A DNA stretch of 64,000 nucleotides from the NCBI GenBank assembly GCA_910591455.2, contig OU342817.1, positions 4,859,915-4,923,914 on the forward strand. Reading direction: 5' to 3'. Of the stretch, positions 1-12,300 are shown in pieces. Below the pieces are notes generated by a model that had not been told where the DNA came from, made no database searches, and saw nothing but the letters and a program-made list of their open reading frames with translations. The stretch's first letter is position 1. Every line of letters begins with the position of its first letter. A program made the position numbers and the translations under genes. This DNA comes from Pholis gunnellus. Taxonomy: Eukaryota > Chordata > Actinopteri > Perciformes > Pholidae.

Positions 1-74
1 ATGGCCGACGGTGTAATGTACTTGCTGGCAGCGTCATTCATCAGATGCAGCATTAAAACGCGAGATTAAATTAC

Positions 75-3000
75 CTGAGATGAGGAGGTGAAAGGATTCT
101 TCAGGATCTTCGCTGCAGCTCCACCCTGACATACAATTCAAAGCGGTTTAAGTTACAAACTGATTTTATCAACTGGATATTCTGTTAGCGTTGATACGTC
201 ACAGGTGCACGTTCAACTCTCACCTTTGACGGCTTCTCTGTGAGACTGTCACTGCCGGCAGAGAGTTCACTATCCACAGACAGATCATCCTAAACAAGAG
301 GGATACATCAAAAAGTAAGAATATATCCACATTAAGGGCGACATAGTTTTTCCTGAAGATAATTAGAAGTGGTGGGAAGTGTGTGACCGAAACATTGAGC
401 TGTTTTTAACTAGAAAACAACCATAAATGTTGGCACAGTACAGCTGGCAAGAAAAAAAAGAAACTAAGTTACTGCATCAACAAAATGTACATAAGAGAAA
501 AGAATAAAGCCACCAAGTATAGAATTTGAATGTGATTATCTTTTGTTTTTGTTTTAAAAATAAATGTAAAATGTATTTATTTATTTACCCAAACATTTCT
601 CTTGCGTCATATCTCATAACAAACAATATATTCCTAAAACAGAATCCTTAACTTTTTAGATTAAAAAGCCCGTCATTGATAAACTCGACCATCTTACCTG
701 AGACTGATATTTGGCCCCTTTCTTTTTGAACACACCACCAAAGATTCCTCCCTTCTCCTGATGAAAACAATATAATGTCACTACATTTACTGTTAAGTTT
801 TGACCTTGCAGTCTTACAGTGGCTGGCTTTAACAAACCTCACCTTAGTGTTCTCAGACAGATTGTCGTTGCTCCCTGAGAGCTCACTGGGTTCAGACAAA
901 CCCTCCTGAAGGCAAGAAACGAAAGTCAACCAATCAATACTGATCCTGTCCTAATAATTCATAGTAACGTGGTTCAATGGTGAGAGGAATAAGCTGCAGC
1001 AATACTCCACGACTCTCACCTGAGATTGTGTCCTCGCTCCAAAAGGCTTTTTAAACATTCCACTGAACATCCCTCCTGTTTCCTGGAGAAAGAAAGTCAC
1101 ATGAAAATTGTTGGCAAAATGTTGCCCAAATTTACATGTTCACACCCGGTTCCATATGAACAGGGAGGTAGGGAGTTCAAAAAGCTGCCTGTTCCCTTAT
1201 ACAAATGCTGATGCATTCAGGATTACCTCACCTTTTCCCAAACTCACTGTCCGCTGAGTCGAGTTCAATACAAACAGCTTTACGACAGTCATGCTATTCC
1301 ACAATTCAATGAAACTGCCATGCACTCAGACCAGAAAAAGGATCTGGTGTCACATTTCTGATTTGGTTCATAAATAGAGAGGAAGGACTTTTCTATCTCA
1401 AAGAACAATGCATCTGTGTTTCTACTTGGTGATCGTGCAAATTCACAGACCAAAGTTGAACTAAAGTGAGTCGAACAGTTCCATCTGCAAAATGCATCGA
1501 AACAGGAAAAGCATACAAACTTTAAACCTTAGTGTTCAAAGCTCACCTTAGTGTTGCTATTCACAGAAAGATTGTCGTTGCTGCCCGAGAGCTCGCTGGG
1601 TGCAGACAAATCCTCCTGAACGCAAGAAACAAACATCTCTTATTGATTATTACCATTTTCTAATAATGTAACGACGGTAAAAGAGAGAAAAGTGAGACGC
1701 ACAACTCTCACCTGAGATTGTGTCCTCGCTCCAAAAGGCTTTGGGGACTTTTTAAACATTCCACTGAACATCCCTCCTGTTTCCTGGAGAAAGGATTCAC
1801 ATTAAAATGTTTTTTGCGAAATTCTAAATTTAAATTGAGGAATAAGTAGTTTTGCTCTGGTTTAAAAAAACCTCACCTTAGTGTTGCTATTCACAGAAAG
1901 GTTGTCGTTGCTGCCTGAGAGCTCGCTGGGTGCCGACAAATCCTCCTGAGGGCAACAAACAAACGTCCCCTACTGATTATTGTCACCATCTCATAAAGAT
2001 GTAACACAGGCAAAAGTGAGACGCACAACTCTCACCTGAGATTGTGTCCTCGCTCCAAAAGGCTTTGGGGACTTTTTAAACATTCCACTGAACATCCCTC
2101 CTGTTTCCTGGAGAAAGAAAGTCACATGAAAATTGTTGGCAAAATGTTGCCCAAATTTACATGTTCACACCCGGTTTCATATGAACAGGGAGGTAGGGAG
2201 TTCAAAAAGCTGCCTGTTCCCTTATACAAATGCTGATGCATTCGGGATTACCTCACCTTTTCCCAAACTCACTGTCCGCTGAGTCGAGTTCAATACAAAC
2301 AGCTTTACGACAGTCATGCTATTCCACAATTCAATGAAACTGCCATGCACTCAGACCAGAAAAAGGATCTGGTGTCACATTTCTGATTTGGATCATAAAT
2401 AGAGAGGAAGGACTTTTCTATCTCAAAGAACAATGCATCTGTGTTTCTACTTGGTGATCGGGCAAATTCACAGACCAAAGTTGAACTAAAGTGAGTCGAA
2501 CAGGGCCATCTGCAAAATGCATCGAAACAGGAAAAGCATACTTCAATCAGTCATACAAACTTTAAACCTTAGTGTTCAAAGCTCACCTTAGTGTTGCTAT
2601 TCACAGAAAGATTGTCGTTGCTGCCTGAGAGCTCGCTGGGTGCAGACAAATCCTCCTGAACGCAAGAAACAAACATCTCTTATTGATTATTACCATTTTG
2701 TAATAATGTAACAACGGTAAAAGAGAGAAAAGTGAGACGCACAACTCTCACCTGAGATTGTGTCCTCGCTCCAAAAGGCTTTGATTTTTTAAACATCCCG
2801 CCGAACACCCCTCCTTTCTCCTGGAGAATAAAAAGTCATATAATAATTATTCATACATGTACAAATTTAAATCAAACTAATTGTTTTGTATTTTGAACTG
2901 CTGCAGCTGTCAGCTGTCAGCTGGACAGGCAGGGATTTAGTGCTTCACGCGTTGGCCAGCAGTTCTTCCAAATTGCTGATGCATGCAGATTCAAGCATGC

Positions 3001-6000
3001 GCCTCCAAACACACAAAACAACAAAAACACACCCTCCTCAAACTCACCGTCCAGTGAGGCGATCGCAACACACCTATTGTAGGTTAAACAACACCACCAA
3101 CATAGTCACTAGTTAACACGCAGGAAGAACTCAATGCTCTTTTAGAATCAAATCTAATTCGATGTGTTTTCTACTTCATTAGTGTTTAATAATCTGAAGC
3201 TTTGGAACGATTTTGAGAAATATTTAAGCGAGATTGGTTACAGTAATAACACAAACGTTAATTAAATTCAACTTCCAATACTTTATTGCTCTTTCATCAT
3301 AGTTAGTAAGGATTATTTTGTGAGGTCACACAACAATGTTACTGCAAAACATCACATAAATACATTATATTCAATGTATTTATTTGTGTTAATATTCTTT
3401 ATATTGTATCACATTTGTATTTTAGATTTGTTTTGTATCAGTGTTGTTTTGGTATTCATTGTATGAATACTGTATTTCTTTTGTATATGTTTCCAGTTGT
3501 TTGTGAGTTTTTTCCAAAGCATTTAAAAAAATGATTTGGCTGATGAGACTCACCTTCGTCGTGGTGTTCTCAGACAGACTGTCGTTACTGGCTGTGAACT
3601 CGGTGTCCAAAAGATCCTGAAACACAAAAGATGATCCGTCAGCCTCTTTCTGAAATAACACAACACGGCATTTTACATGTCAGGCATTCAGCTGATGATA
3701 TATAACGCTGGGTGCAGGACACGTTATAGTAGATCATGTTTCACCTGTGAAGACCTCCGGACATGTCCTAGTTTAGGAGATCGTTTCAGTCGCCCACCGA
3801 ACACACCCGATTTTTCCTAACGACAAAAGGGCAGCGAAAGGTTTAGTTTCAAAGGCTAATTTAAAAAAAACTAAAATATAGCCGAGCAGAAAGTCGACTC
3901 ACCTTTGATGACTTGTTGTCTGTTAAGTTGTCACTACTGACAGACAGTTCAGGATTTTGTATTTTGAGGGAGACCTATAGGAGATTAAAAAGCTCGTCAC
4001 TCACTTTTGTTGACAGGAGTAACACACTCAGGTACTCAGGAAAGAAAGTTTAGAGTAATTACAAAAGACTTTTAGAGAATAAGACAATAATGTAATATTA
4101 GAAACAACATGTAAGAAAGCGGGTAGAAGAATAACATGCAAATAAATTGATTAAAAAAACTGATTTTTAATTTTCTGTGATCTAGTAATGAATTTTATTA
4201 TCGATTCATATGCTGATAACTTATTGAACTGAAGAATTATTAATCATTTAGTCAATACATTTCAGAAAATAGCATAATATAACCATAGTTGATGGTCCAA
4301 AACAAAAATATATTTAATATAAAGTGAAATATAAAACAAGGAAAGCATCAAATCATCACATTTAAGAAGCTGAAACCAGCAAATGTTTTGACATTTTTGT
4401 TCGATAAATGGCTTAAACGATAAATCAATATGCCAAATTGTTCTTGACAAATCTTTGGTGATAAACTAATTGATTAATCGACAAATAATTTCACTTCTCG
4501 TAACAAGCAACAAGATGTACATCACAGAGGGCCACTACAAACCTCAGGCTGCCCGTCTTTAGCAGCTTTGGATGTCTTCTTAAACACTCCCTTAAATACG
4601 CCTCCTTTCTCCTGAAATAGGAAGAAATAAGTCTGTCTACATGCTAAAAATCACTGTCACATATTCATAATGTTTCCTCATTATATTATTACATTAAATG
4701 AGTTAGCGATGTTCAGAGAACTGAAATAATGTCGATAGAAAAATAAAACAAAACACAGCCCAAAGAATTAACAGCCGAGCATCACCTTGGTGCTGTTGTC
4801 AGTCAGACTATCGCTGCTCTTTGAAAGTTCACTGCTGACCGACAGACTGTCCTGTAAAGTCAACATGAAGCCCAGGTGAGTAGAGGCAGAATCAAATAGA
4901 GTAAATCCATTATTACAATAGGTTATATTCTAAGCTTCTAATCAAAATTGTACATTTTACAAAATAGCATTTGCATTTTACTGGTGAACACATCAAATTC
5001 TTTAAATTCTAAAAAATTGTCTCAAATATTCCGTTCAGTACGTATATTCAATTTAAGAAGCTGAAACCAGCAAATGTTTGACATTTTTGTTAGAATAAAT
5101 GGCTTAAACGATAAATCAATACGCCAAATTGTTCTCGACTAATCTTTTGTTGATAAACTAATCGATTAATCGAAAAATAATTTTACTTCTAGTTACATTT
5201 AAAAAACAAGCAACAAGATGCACATCACAGAGGGCCACTACAAACCTCTGGCTGCCCGTCTTTAGCAGCTTTGGATGTCTTCTTAAACACTCCTTTAAAT
5301 ACGCCTCCTTTCTCCTGAAATAGGAAGAAATAAGTCTGTCTACATGCTAAAAATCACTGTCACATATTCATGTTGCCTCATTATATTATTACAATAAATT
5401 AGTTAGCGATGTTAATAGAAAAATAAATCAAAACACAGCCCAAAGAATTAACACCCGAGCATCACCTTGGTGCTGTTGTCAGTCAGACTATCGCTGCTCT
5501 TTGAAAGTTCACTGCTGACCGACAGACTGTCCTGTAAAGTCAACATAAAGCCCAGGTGAGTAGAGGCAGAATCAAATAGTGTAAATCCATTATTACAATA
5601 GATTATATTCAAGCTTCTAATCGAAATTGTACATTTTACAAAATAGCATTTGCATATTCAAAGCATCAAATTGTTTAAATACTTAAAAATTAGTGTAAAA
5701 TATTCCGTTCAATACATCAGTGAATAATGGTCACACGGGCGCTTTTTTATGAGAAGCGAAATCAAACAAATTTGATTTTAAATTCCAGTTCTAAATTAAA
5801 AACATCACCTGCGCTTTGAGAAGTGGTTCAGACTTGATGGATTTTTTGAACATCCCACCGAATAACGCAGCTTTTTGCTGAATGAGGAGTAAAAAAAAAA
5901 AAAAAAGGGAAATGAAACAAATGTATACAACATACTCAAGGATAAAAACACTCTTTTGTGGTTTCAGTCAGTATGACTGAGTAACAGGTTAATAGTCACT

Positions 6001-7094
6001 CTACAGAGCCACTTAACACAATAACATGTTAATCCGCTGCTTAGAATAATCCGTCATAAATGAAATATTTACCCTTTTAAGCAGTGTTTGTTTCAAAACT
6101 GCAGTGGCCCAGTGTTTTAGGAAATCACTGAGCCAATGTTAACAATGAAATAATACAACACATTTAAAAGATGGTCGTCTTCAGTAGGAAACATTGGCTT
6201 GTGGCTGAGTGCCTTAAAGTATTGAGTCTTATATCCTATATCATAATATGTCCTATAGGACTTATACGTTTGTAAGTTAGGAAAATATTGAAGAACACCA
6301 GCCTTGTTCTTTACCTAAGGGAAACTTGACCTTCATTATTCCTGTTTTGTACAATGGTTAATCATATTCGCTACTCCATAGCAAGCCTGGTGTGTGTGTG
6401 TGTTAAAAAGTGGCACACCCTCACAGTCATTGTTTAAAGTCAGGTCCATTGAGCTGGAGCAGAGAGCAGCATGAGACAATATGTCATCGCGTCTACCAGG
6501 TGGAGGAAGTACTCAGATACTTTAGTGAAGTAACAGTAGCGCTACCACAGAGTACAAATACTTGTAAGAGTCCTGCATTCGAAATATTAAAAGTGCAATA
6601 AGTACTTAACGTATCAAAGTAAAAGTAATAATGTAGAATGAGTCATTTCAGAATATCATATTATTGGATTGTAAGTAGTGATGCATGTATGTAAAAGCAT
6701 CAATAATGTTGCATCTGATATAAGTGGGACTCATTTCAGATACTGCCTCGTGGCTTAATCCATAAAAACAATTGAGAATATATTGGTTGATTTAAATTTA
6801 GCATCACTTATATGAAAAACTACAATATATCCTGACAGTTTCAGTCACGGGGATGTATCCAACAACATTACTCACAGCTACGCCTCCTTCTTCACAATCC
6901 AGATCCAGATCCAGGTCACCGTACCGATCCTGTCAAACAACAGTAAATGAACGTTACATCTCCAGCTGTGAAGTACATAAACCGACATTTAAAAAAAACT
7001 AACGTTCCCGATACAGTTTGTCTCGAGGAAAAGCGACGTTAAAGACGAACGTCGGTCGTGTTTTAAAAGAGCACTTTAAACGTTTACGCACCAT
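75..7094 (-). CDS. Gene of alternating two-type short modules (N-terminal part, runs off left edge)
   Basis: Not securely identified. Twenty-one phase-0 coding exons are readable on the minus strand. The first contributes only the ATG (7092-7094, donor GTGCGT); the second (6876-6929) encodes DRYGDLDLDLDCEEGGVA; then lysine-type and serine-type modules of 20-24 codons alternate, ending in the window with 75-125 (GGAAAKILKNPFTSSSQ). Together they encode 442 residues. One module type has the pattern GG-[IVM]-F-x-G-[MV]-F-K-K-S-P-K; the other has S-E-L-S-x-S-N-D-N-L-S followed by N-T-K. No signal peptide or membrane segment is seen. The composition (charged, Ser-rich, low hydrophobicity) suggests a disordered repeat region. 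From memory, similar alternating modules occur in some teleost proteins annotated as apolipoprotein-L-like; this is unverified and would need the C-terminal part to test. The existence of the exons is well supported; the function is unknown. Confidence 0.75.
1020..2820. repeat. Tandem duplication of an exon-intron block (about 1 kb unit)
   Basis: The stretch from about 1020 to 1780 is repeated with few changes at about 2036 to 2820, introns included. For example, the intronic text around 1205-1460 recurs around 2231-2485 with an offset near 1026. A short extra module pair (1712-1945) lies between the copies. A small number of substitutions and short indels, such as an added ACTTCAATCAGTC near 2540, separate the copies, so the duplication is recent. 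Confidence 0.85.
4180..4500. repeat. Dispersed teleost-type repeat with ATCGATTAATCG-like core
   Basis: AT-rich sequence with GAAGCTGAAACCAGCAAATG and a GATAAACTAATTGATTAATC tail. A close copy sits at 5050-5200, and related AT-rich sequence with CGATTAA motifs recurs at 39365-39640. This resembles a family common in fish introns. The exact family is not assigned. Confidence 0.5.
4500..5610. repeat. Second tandem exon-intron duplication (about 0.7 kb unit)
   Basis: The block at about 4500-4920 is repeated at about 5200-5610, carrying one lysine-type and one serine-type exon plus their introns. The exon offsets are 703 and 680 bases. The two serine-type exons are identical, and the lysine-type exons differ at two synonymous sites. 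The flanking dispersed-repeat sequence (around 4370-4500 and 5050-5200) was copied too. Confidence 0.85.
6480..6740 (+). repeat. Dispersed teleost repeat (GTGGAGGAAGTACTCAGATA type)
   Basis: Begins GGTGGAGGAAGTACTCAGAT and continues with TACTTGTAAGAGTCCTGCAT and AAAGTAAAAGTAATAATG. A related copy in the opposite orientation lies in a TEP1 intron at about 23150-23560. This wording is widespread in percomorph genomes. It lies in the intron between coding exons 2 and 3 of the alternating-module gene. Confidence 0.6.
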
Positions 7095-7320
7095 CAGAGC
7101 TGCTCCGCGTCTGCCCTCGTTTAGTGTTTGGTTACTCAACGTTTAATTAGTCGAAATGTTTCAATCCTGCGCGAGAGTTTATTTCCGTCCCTGTGAGGAT
7201 TCTGTCGGTTGTTTTCCCTCACTAAAGCTGGGAAGTTAAAGACCCTCCTTCCTCAGTGAAAACAACAACAAGTAGAAGAGGGTAAAAAAAGACACCGGCC
7301 GAAGAGCAGAGACTTCCCAC
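7095..7320 (-). promoter_or_regulatory. 5' flank and likely promoter/5'UTR of the alternating-module gene
   Basis: This is the sequence immediately upstream of the exon ending in the ATG at 7092-7094. It is richer in CpG than the surrounding AT-rich DNA, as expected for a vertebrate start region. No TATA box at a convincing position was seen, and the transcription start cannot be placed. Confidence 0.35.
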
Positions 7321-9151
7321 GGTAACATAGTGTGGGTTTTTTTCATAAAGCAGACATCACTGAAACCGGTGGATCCAGTTTTTCTTCTTCTTCTTTTTTA
7401 ACCTGTGCTGTGCTCCAGGTGAGGGCGTCTTCGTCTCACCTCTCACCTGGGAGTCTGATGTCAGCGTGGTGCTGCCTTCAAGTGCTGCTCGGAACATTTT
7501 CGACTATTACGCACATTACATTACGCCGGTGTTTCGGTTTTTCCAGCGACCCTGTTAACTGGCGACCTTCAGTCAAACGCGTCTGTGGTTGTCGTAGTTA
7601 CTACAGCTGTAAATAGGAAGAGAACACTTGGCTGTCCTGGTGAATGCTGCACGGAGTACTTCTACATGACACGTGTTTACCCAAAACAGGCTCCAAAGAC
7701 GATTTATGTGTATTTACCAACTTTATGATTTAAAAGGAAGGGCAACTTGCTCCCTTCCTGTTTCAACACTCATAAACTAAACGCGTCGCTTCTGCTGCCC
7801 TCTGCTGCTGCTAGCCCTTCTTTCTACATAGAGTTTGGCTTTCATAATGGCTAGACTGTTTACATTTTATTCTAAATTTCATTTCTAATTTTTAGACAGA
7901 AAAAAAAGTTAAGAAGCTTGTGCTCATTTGTAAATAATAATACTTCACAATTTAAAGCTGGCACTTTATTCATTTATGCAGCATTTACCACAACCCTGTC
8001 CTGCAAATATTTCATAATAATAGTCTTGTGTTTTAAATGAATGAAGGGATTCAGTCTATGGAGTAACATGAGTGTCATGATTTTAAAAATGCATCTGTTA
8101 AAGAATCTGAAAATAAATGTGGAAATACAAGACAGTCTATAAAAGAATACATTAATAAATGTTGAAATACAAAGATAAGCTATAAAAGAATAAATGATTA
8201 TTTACGCTACTGGTAGTGTAAGCAATAATACATCATCATTTATTAGGTTTTAACACTCAATCTGCAAAGTAACTATAACCAATGTTGTCAGATAAATATA
8301 GTAAAAGTAAAAAGTACAATGTTGGCATAAAAAATGCAAACATTATGTGAATAGTAACTGTCTCATTAAGGTTAACATCTATATAAATGTTATGTAAAAA
8401 CCATTCAAATCCAGTGTGCAGCAGTGGAAATAGTTTTATTTACTTAACATGTTTATTGCACTAAATGTGACCCACTGTCAATACAACGGAAGCAATTCAG
8501 TGCAGATAACAGAGCTGTAGAATCATTAGCTGATAGGCTGTGTTTACATATCTGCCATTGATGTCTCACAACTAAACAGTATCTCTGTTTTCATAAAACA
8601 TGATTCAAATAGCAATCAAAGCTAATCCTCCTGCTTTTGGTTTAATCTCCCTTTAAATACAATAATGTACTGTCAACAAAATCTGACAATAACAAGAACG
8701 TTACGACACCTTTTCTTGTCCCAGGAATATAAAATAAATGCTACTAATTCAATTAATCCTTTATTGACTATTTATTGTATTGTACTTTCTTCCCATTCAA
8801 CAATTTTGGGGTAAATCTGTTTTCTGAATTAGTCCTTAAAAAAAAAAAAAACACATTAAACCAAAGTGCATTACATTTATTATCAAATAAAAGATCTTTT
8901 TTTTCCAATTTTTCTATCCCAAGTGGTTCATATCCCAGATTCCCATTTCGTTACAATAAAAAAAAATAAAAAAAATAGAAACCCTTCCTTAATTCAGCTC
9001 ACGCAAAACTATAACTGATAGTATTTTTTAAGGCTTTATATATACACCTGCTTGTTACATTTGCAGGTTTTTTCGCTATCTAAATCAAAGGCACATGTAA
9101 ACATATATTTGTAACCATTACCTAGATGCTTATCCCCGTATATGATGAATA
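7321..9151. other. Intergenic, AT-rich, no gene seen
   Basis: Between the start of the alternating-module gene and the 3' end of TEP1. Open frames here are short, lack splice context and show no recognisable motifs. The stretch includes A/T homopolymer runs (8839-8850, 8958-8976). Confidence 0.6.
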
Positions 9152-9153
9152 TT

Positions 9154-9157
<4 letters not shown>
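9152..9157 (-). terminator. Candidate poly(A) signal AATAAA for TEP1
   Basis: The minus strand reads AATAAA here, about 155 bases beyond the TEP1 stop codon at 9312-9314. It lies beside a (TA)14 run. Other A-rich hexamers nearby could also serve. Confidence 0.4.

Positions 9158-9158
<1 letters not shown>

Positions 9159-9186
<28 letters not shown>
9159..9186. repeat. (TA)14 microsatellite
   Basis: Uninterrupted TA dinucleotides in the 3' flank of TEP1. Confidence 0.9.
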
Positions 9187-9189
<3 letters not shown>

Positions 9190-9311
9190 TTTACTGCATA
9201 GTCACTGTCATTTAGACAGAGAGGAAGCAAAACATTATTGGCAATCTTTGATTACAGTAGCGTTTAAGCATTTTTCTGAAACGCTGAATGTAGTGGCTAA
9301 TATCTTGAGGA

Positions 9312-12300
9312 TTATTCTTTCCAGGAGAGAAAGTAGAGCTTTCCCTGTCCGTCACCACAAACCAGCTCAGTAGGGTTTGCAGGGTTCACCTCCAAATGCA
9401 AAACAGGACCTCCACACGCAAACATACCAACCTGGAGGAAGAGAAAGAGAGAGGGCAGAAGGCAAATTAAAACCATTTTAAATCATTTAAAAATAAATGT
9501 GAAGGAAGAAGTTTATCGGTATACTGCAACCAAACTTTCAGAGTACGCTCATTTGCTTTCGTGCCCAGAGTTTGATGAGAAGACTGTTACCATTCTCATA
9601 TCTCTCCATTAAATGTGAAGCTAGAGCCAGCTGGTTAGCTTAGCACAAAGACTGGCAAAAGGGAGGAACAGCTAGCCTCGCTCTGTACGCGAGAGAGCAA
9701 AACAGCATGATTCCCAAAATGTGGTTATTCTTGTAAGACTGTGACGTACCTGTTTCTTGGTGTTTCTGTCCCACAGCTTCACCGTCCTGTCGTGGGAGGC
9801 TGAGATGATGGTGCGCTCTGTGAGTTTCAGCACACTGATCCTGTCACTGTGAGCCTGGAGACAGAACATTCTCATCATCATCAAAAACAATACAAAGTGA
9901 AGCCTTGGCTTAAAGCAACGGCCAATTATCTCTGATGTTTGCTTTTATTTCTTTGTCAGGTCAGATGGGAGGGTTTTGCCAAAACACACAGCTGCTGGTT
10001 ATTGGCAGTCAGCTGCTTTTTTCTTCTTCATCTTCTTTAAATAAATTACGAACACGTTTACAGCTGAAAGTTGTGCTGAAACCATTATTTGAAAAAGAGA
10101 AGATTAATCAACAACAATTCTGATAAACATTAAATGACTTATTGAGAAGAAAAGCCAAATATTTGGTGGTTCCAGCTTCTCAAATGTAAAGGCTTCTTTC
10201 ATTTCACCTTGGGCTTTTGTTAACGAAATAAATGATGATCAATGATCAAACATGTTGCAGCCATTGTTGAAAGTAGCAGTAATACCTCACTACAAATATA
10301 AAAATGTCTTATGTGCTGTTCCAGAGTCTCTCCGCTCTTACAAGTTTTCTGCTGCTCCACGAGGAAACATCTGGAGGCTTGTTGAACCACATGTTGCCGT
10401 TCACGTCTCCACACACGACAAATTCTGAAAGAACATACGACGCATTGTTTATTGTGTGATTATCCAAAGGGCTGCAGTGGAAACAGAACAGATGTTAGTA
10501 CCTTTGTCCACAGTTCCAGCTGTTAGAGGACTCCCTTTCTCCTCCTCTTTGTCGGTCTCTAGGTCCATTGAGCTGAAAGCTGAATCGAAATTATTTTTGG
10601 GGCCCATCGCAAACTGAGGAAAGAGAGGACAATCGACATTTACTCTAAATTAAGTATGTGGTACACTAAAGCGCAGGTTTCATGAGTAAATCTGAGAGCT
10701 ACAACAAACATTTTTTGTATTCTAAGAATATTCTTGGTATAATTTAGAGATAAGTTTGGCAAAACTCACAATGAAGCCAATTTTGACTTTTCCGTTTTCT
10801 TCGCCCACCAGCCACATGCTTTTCTCGTCATTATGGATCATCCCCACAATGCGGCAACTTTGTTCCCACCTGCATTATAAGACAAATACACAAGTAGCTT
10901 TAAGGTTGGTTTAATTATTCAGGGCTTTAAAAAAATAAAACCCTTTAGTGTTTAACAAACACAACCACTAGAACTGAGCTGAGCTGTGTGTCACATCACA
11001 CATTTCATGAAGAAGAGAGCTTTCTCTCAAATTAAAAAACCTGATGATAAAGTTCAACTTTGACAATGATTCATTAAGACCCTGAAAAAAGATTTTAGTA
11101 AGTCGTACACTCTGTAGTGTTACCTCGTAACTTCGCTTCCCCTATCATCTTCCTTGTCTTTTGTGACGTCAAATATTGTTCCATTGTCCGACACACCCAT
11201 CAGGACAGAGCAGTAGTTGAGGCGGACCACTGGGTGTTTCGCTGTGTACGTGGTTACCTTCACCAGGCTGGAAGCAACAGAAACACAGGGACAGAGCCGG
11301 ACTGGTTAGAATCAAACTCCTCACATCTTATTTGATATATTTACAGTCTCCATAGAATTAACTCACCGTAACCCTCTACCCCAAAATGTGTTTTGCTTAT
11401 TGTCACTTGGATGTCTGAGCTTCACTGTGCAGACAGATGCATGTGCAGGGTTTGTCTTACAACACGTTTGTAGAATTGTTTTAAAAAAATGCCAAATCGC
11501 TGCACTGCACTGTCATTGCCATTTTTGTTGGCGTTTAGTCTTTCAAAAACATTTTCACTGCAGAAAACTGCTCACTTCTCCAATTTACAGACTTAACCAT
11601 TTAAATGGGAAATGACACTCTGTTGGTTTAATTCATGTTGAGTCCATAATCACACCGATGATTAATTAGGAGACTAAATTAAAAATACTCATGTAGATCT
11701 TAGTTGTAGTGTATTTATTGTTTTAATCTGTTGATTTCTCATATTTTGTTTCCCCAGGTCTTTATTGTAAATGATGATTCATTCATACGGTTTTGCAGTT
11801 GTTTACCTTGCAGCGCTGTGTTGTTGATTCCACACCAGCTTCCACACATCAACAGCGAGCTTCGCGTAGCTGACCGCAAACTGGTCATCAGGCATGGAGC
11901 AGATCGCTGTGACGGCGCTGTCTGAAGCCTGATGCACACAAACAGACACACCACGTGTGATTAACACAGACACAAAAACACACGTGTGTCCAGTTTACAT
12001 CCCCTTTTCCGGTGCATGTCTTCACCTGCTTCTGGCCGACCACAGCGTTGTGCTGCCAAACTTCCAGCAAACCGGATTCATAACCAGCAAGAAGCAAAGC
12101 ATCTCTCTGAGAGAAGCACAGAGCTGCGACTGGTCCTCCCAGAGTGCTGAGACGCTCTGAAACGACAGAACACAGAGGTGAGCTGGGACCGTTTTCATAA
12201 TAAAAAGGTCACACACAACATATATTAAGACACATTACATCACATTGAAATCCTGATCACACCCACAGGTAACCAGGTACTGTCTCCTTCACTGAGCAGC

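Larger units (their letters stand above)
224..5531 (-). other. Serine/acidic-type module exons (SELSxSNDNLS) of the alternating gene
   Basis: Nine minus-strand exons encode this module: 5466-5531, 4786-4851, 3903-3974, 3554-3616, 2587-2655, 1877-1945, 1547-1615, 843-905 and 224-289. Each is 63-72 nt and phase 0 at both ends. The shared pattern is D/E-x-L-S-x-x-S-E-L-S-x-S-N/S-D-N/S-L-S/T, ending in Lys. Exons 1547, 1877 and 2587 encode the same 23 residues, and exons 4786 and 5466 are identical. The many S-x-x-D/E positions would suit acidophilic kinases such as CK2; that is inference only. Confidence 0.8.
698..5877 (-). other. Lysine-type module exons (GG-F-G-FKK) of the alternating gene
   Basis: Nine minus-strand exons encode this module: 5809-5877, 5246-5314, 4543-4611, 3745-3816, 2752-2820, 2036-2107, 1712-1783, 1020-1082 and 698-757. 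Each is 60-72 nt, flanked by AG and GT, and begins and ends at codon boundaries. Most begin with Glu-Lys or Glu-Thr and share GG-[IVM]-F-x-G-[MV]-F-K-K, then a basic or Ser/Gln tail such as FGARTQSQ. The exon at 5809 starts QKAALFGGMFKK and is the most N-terminal and divergent. The exon at 3745 carries GGRLKRSPK instead of GG-FKK-SPK. The exons at 1712 and 2036 are identical in nucleotide sequence; the one at 1020 lacks the SPK triplet of codons. Confidence 0.8.
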
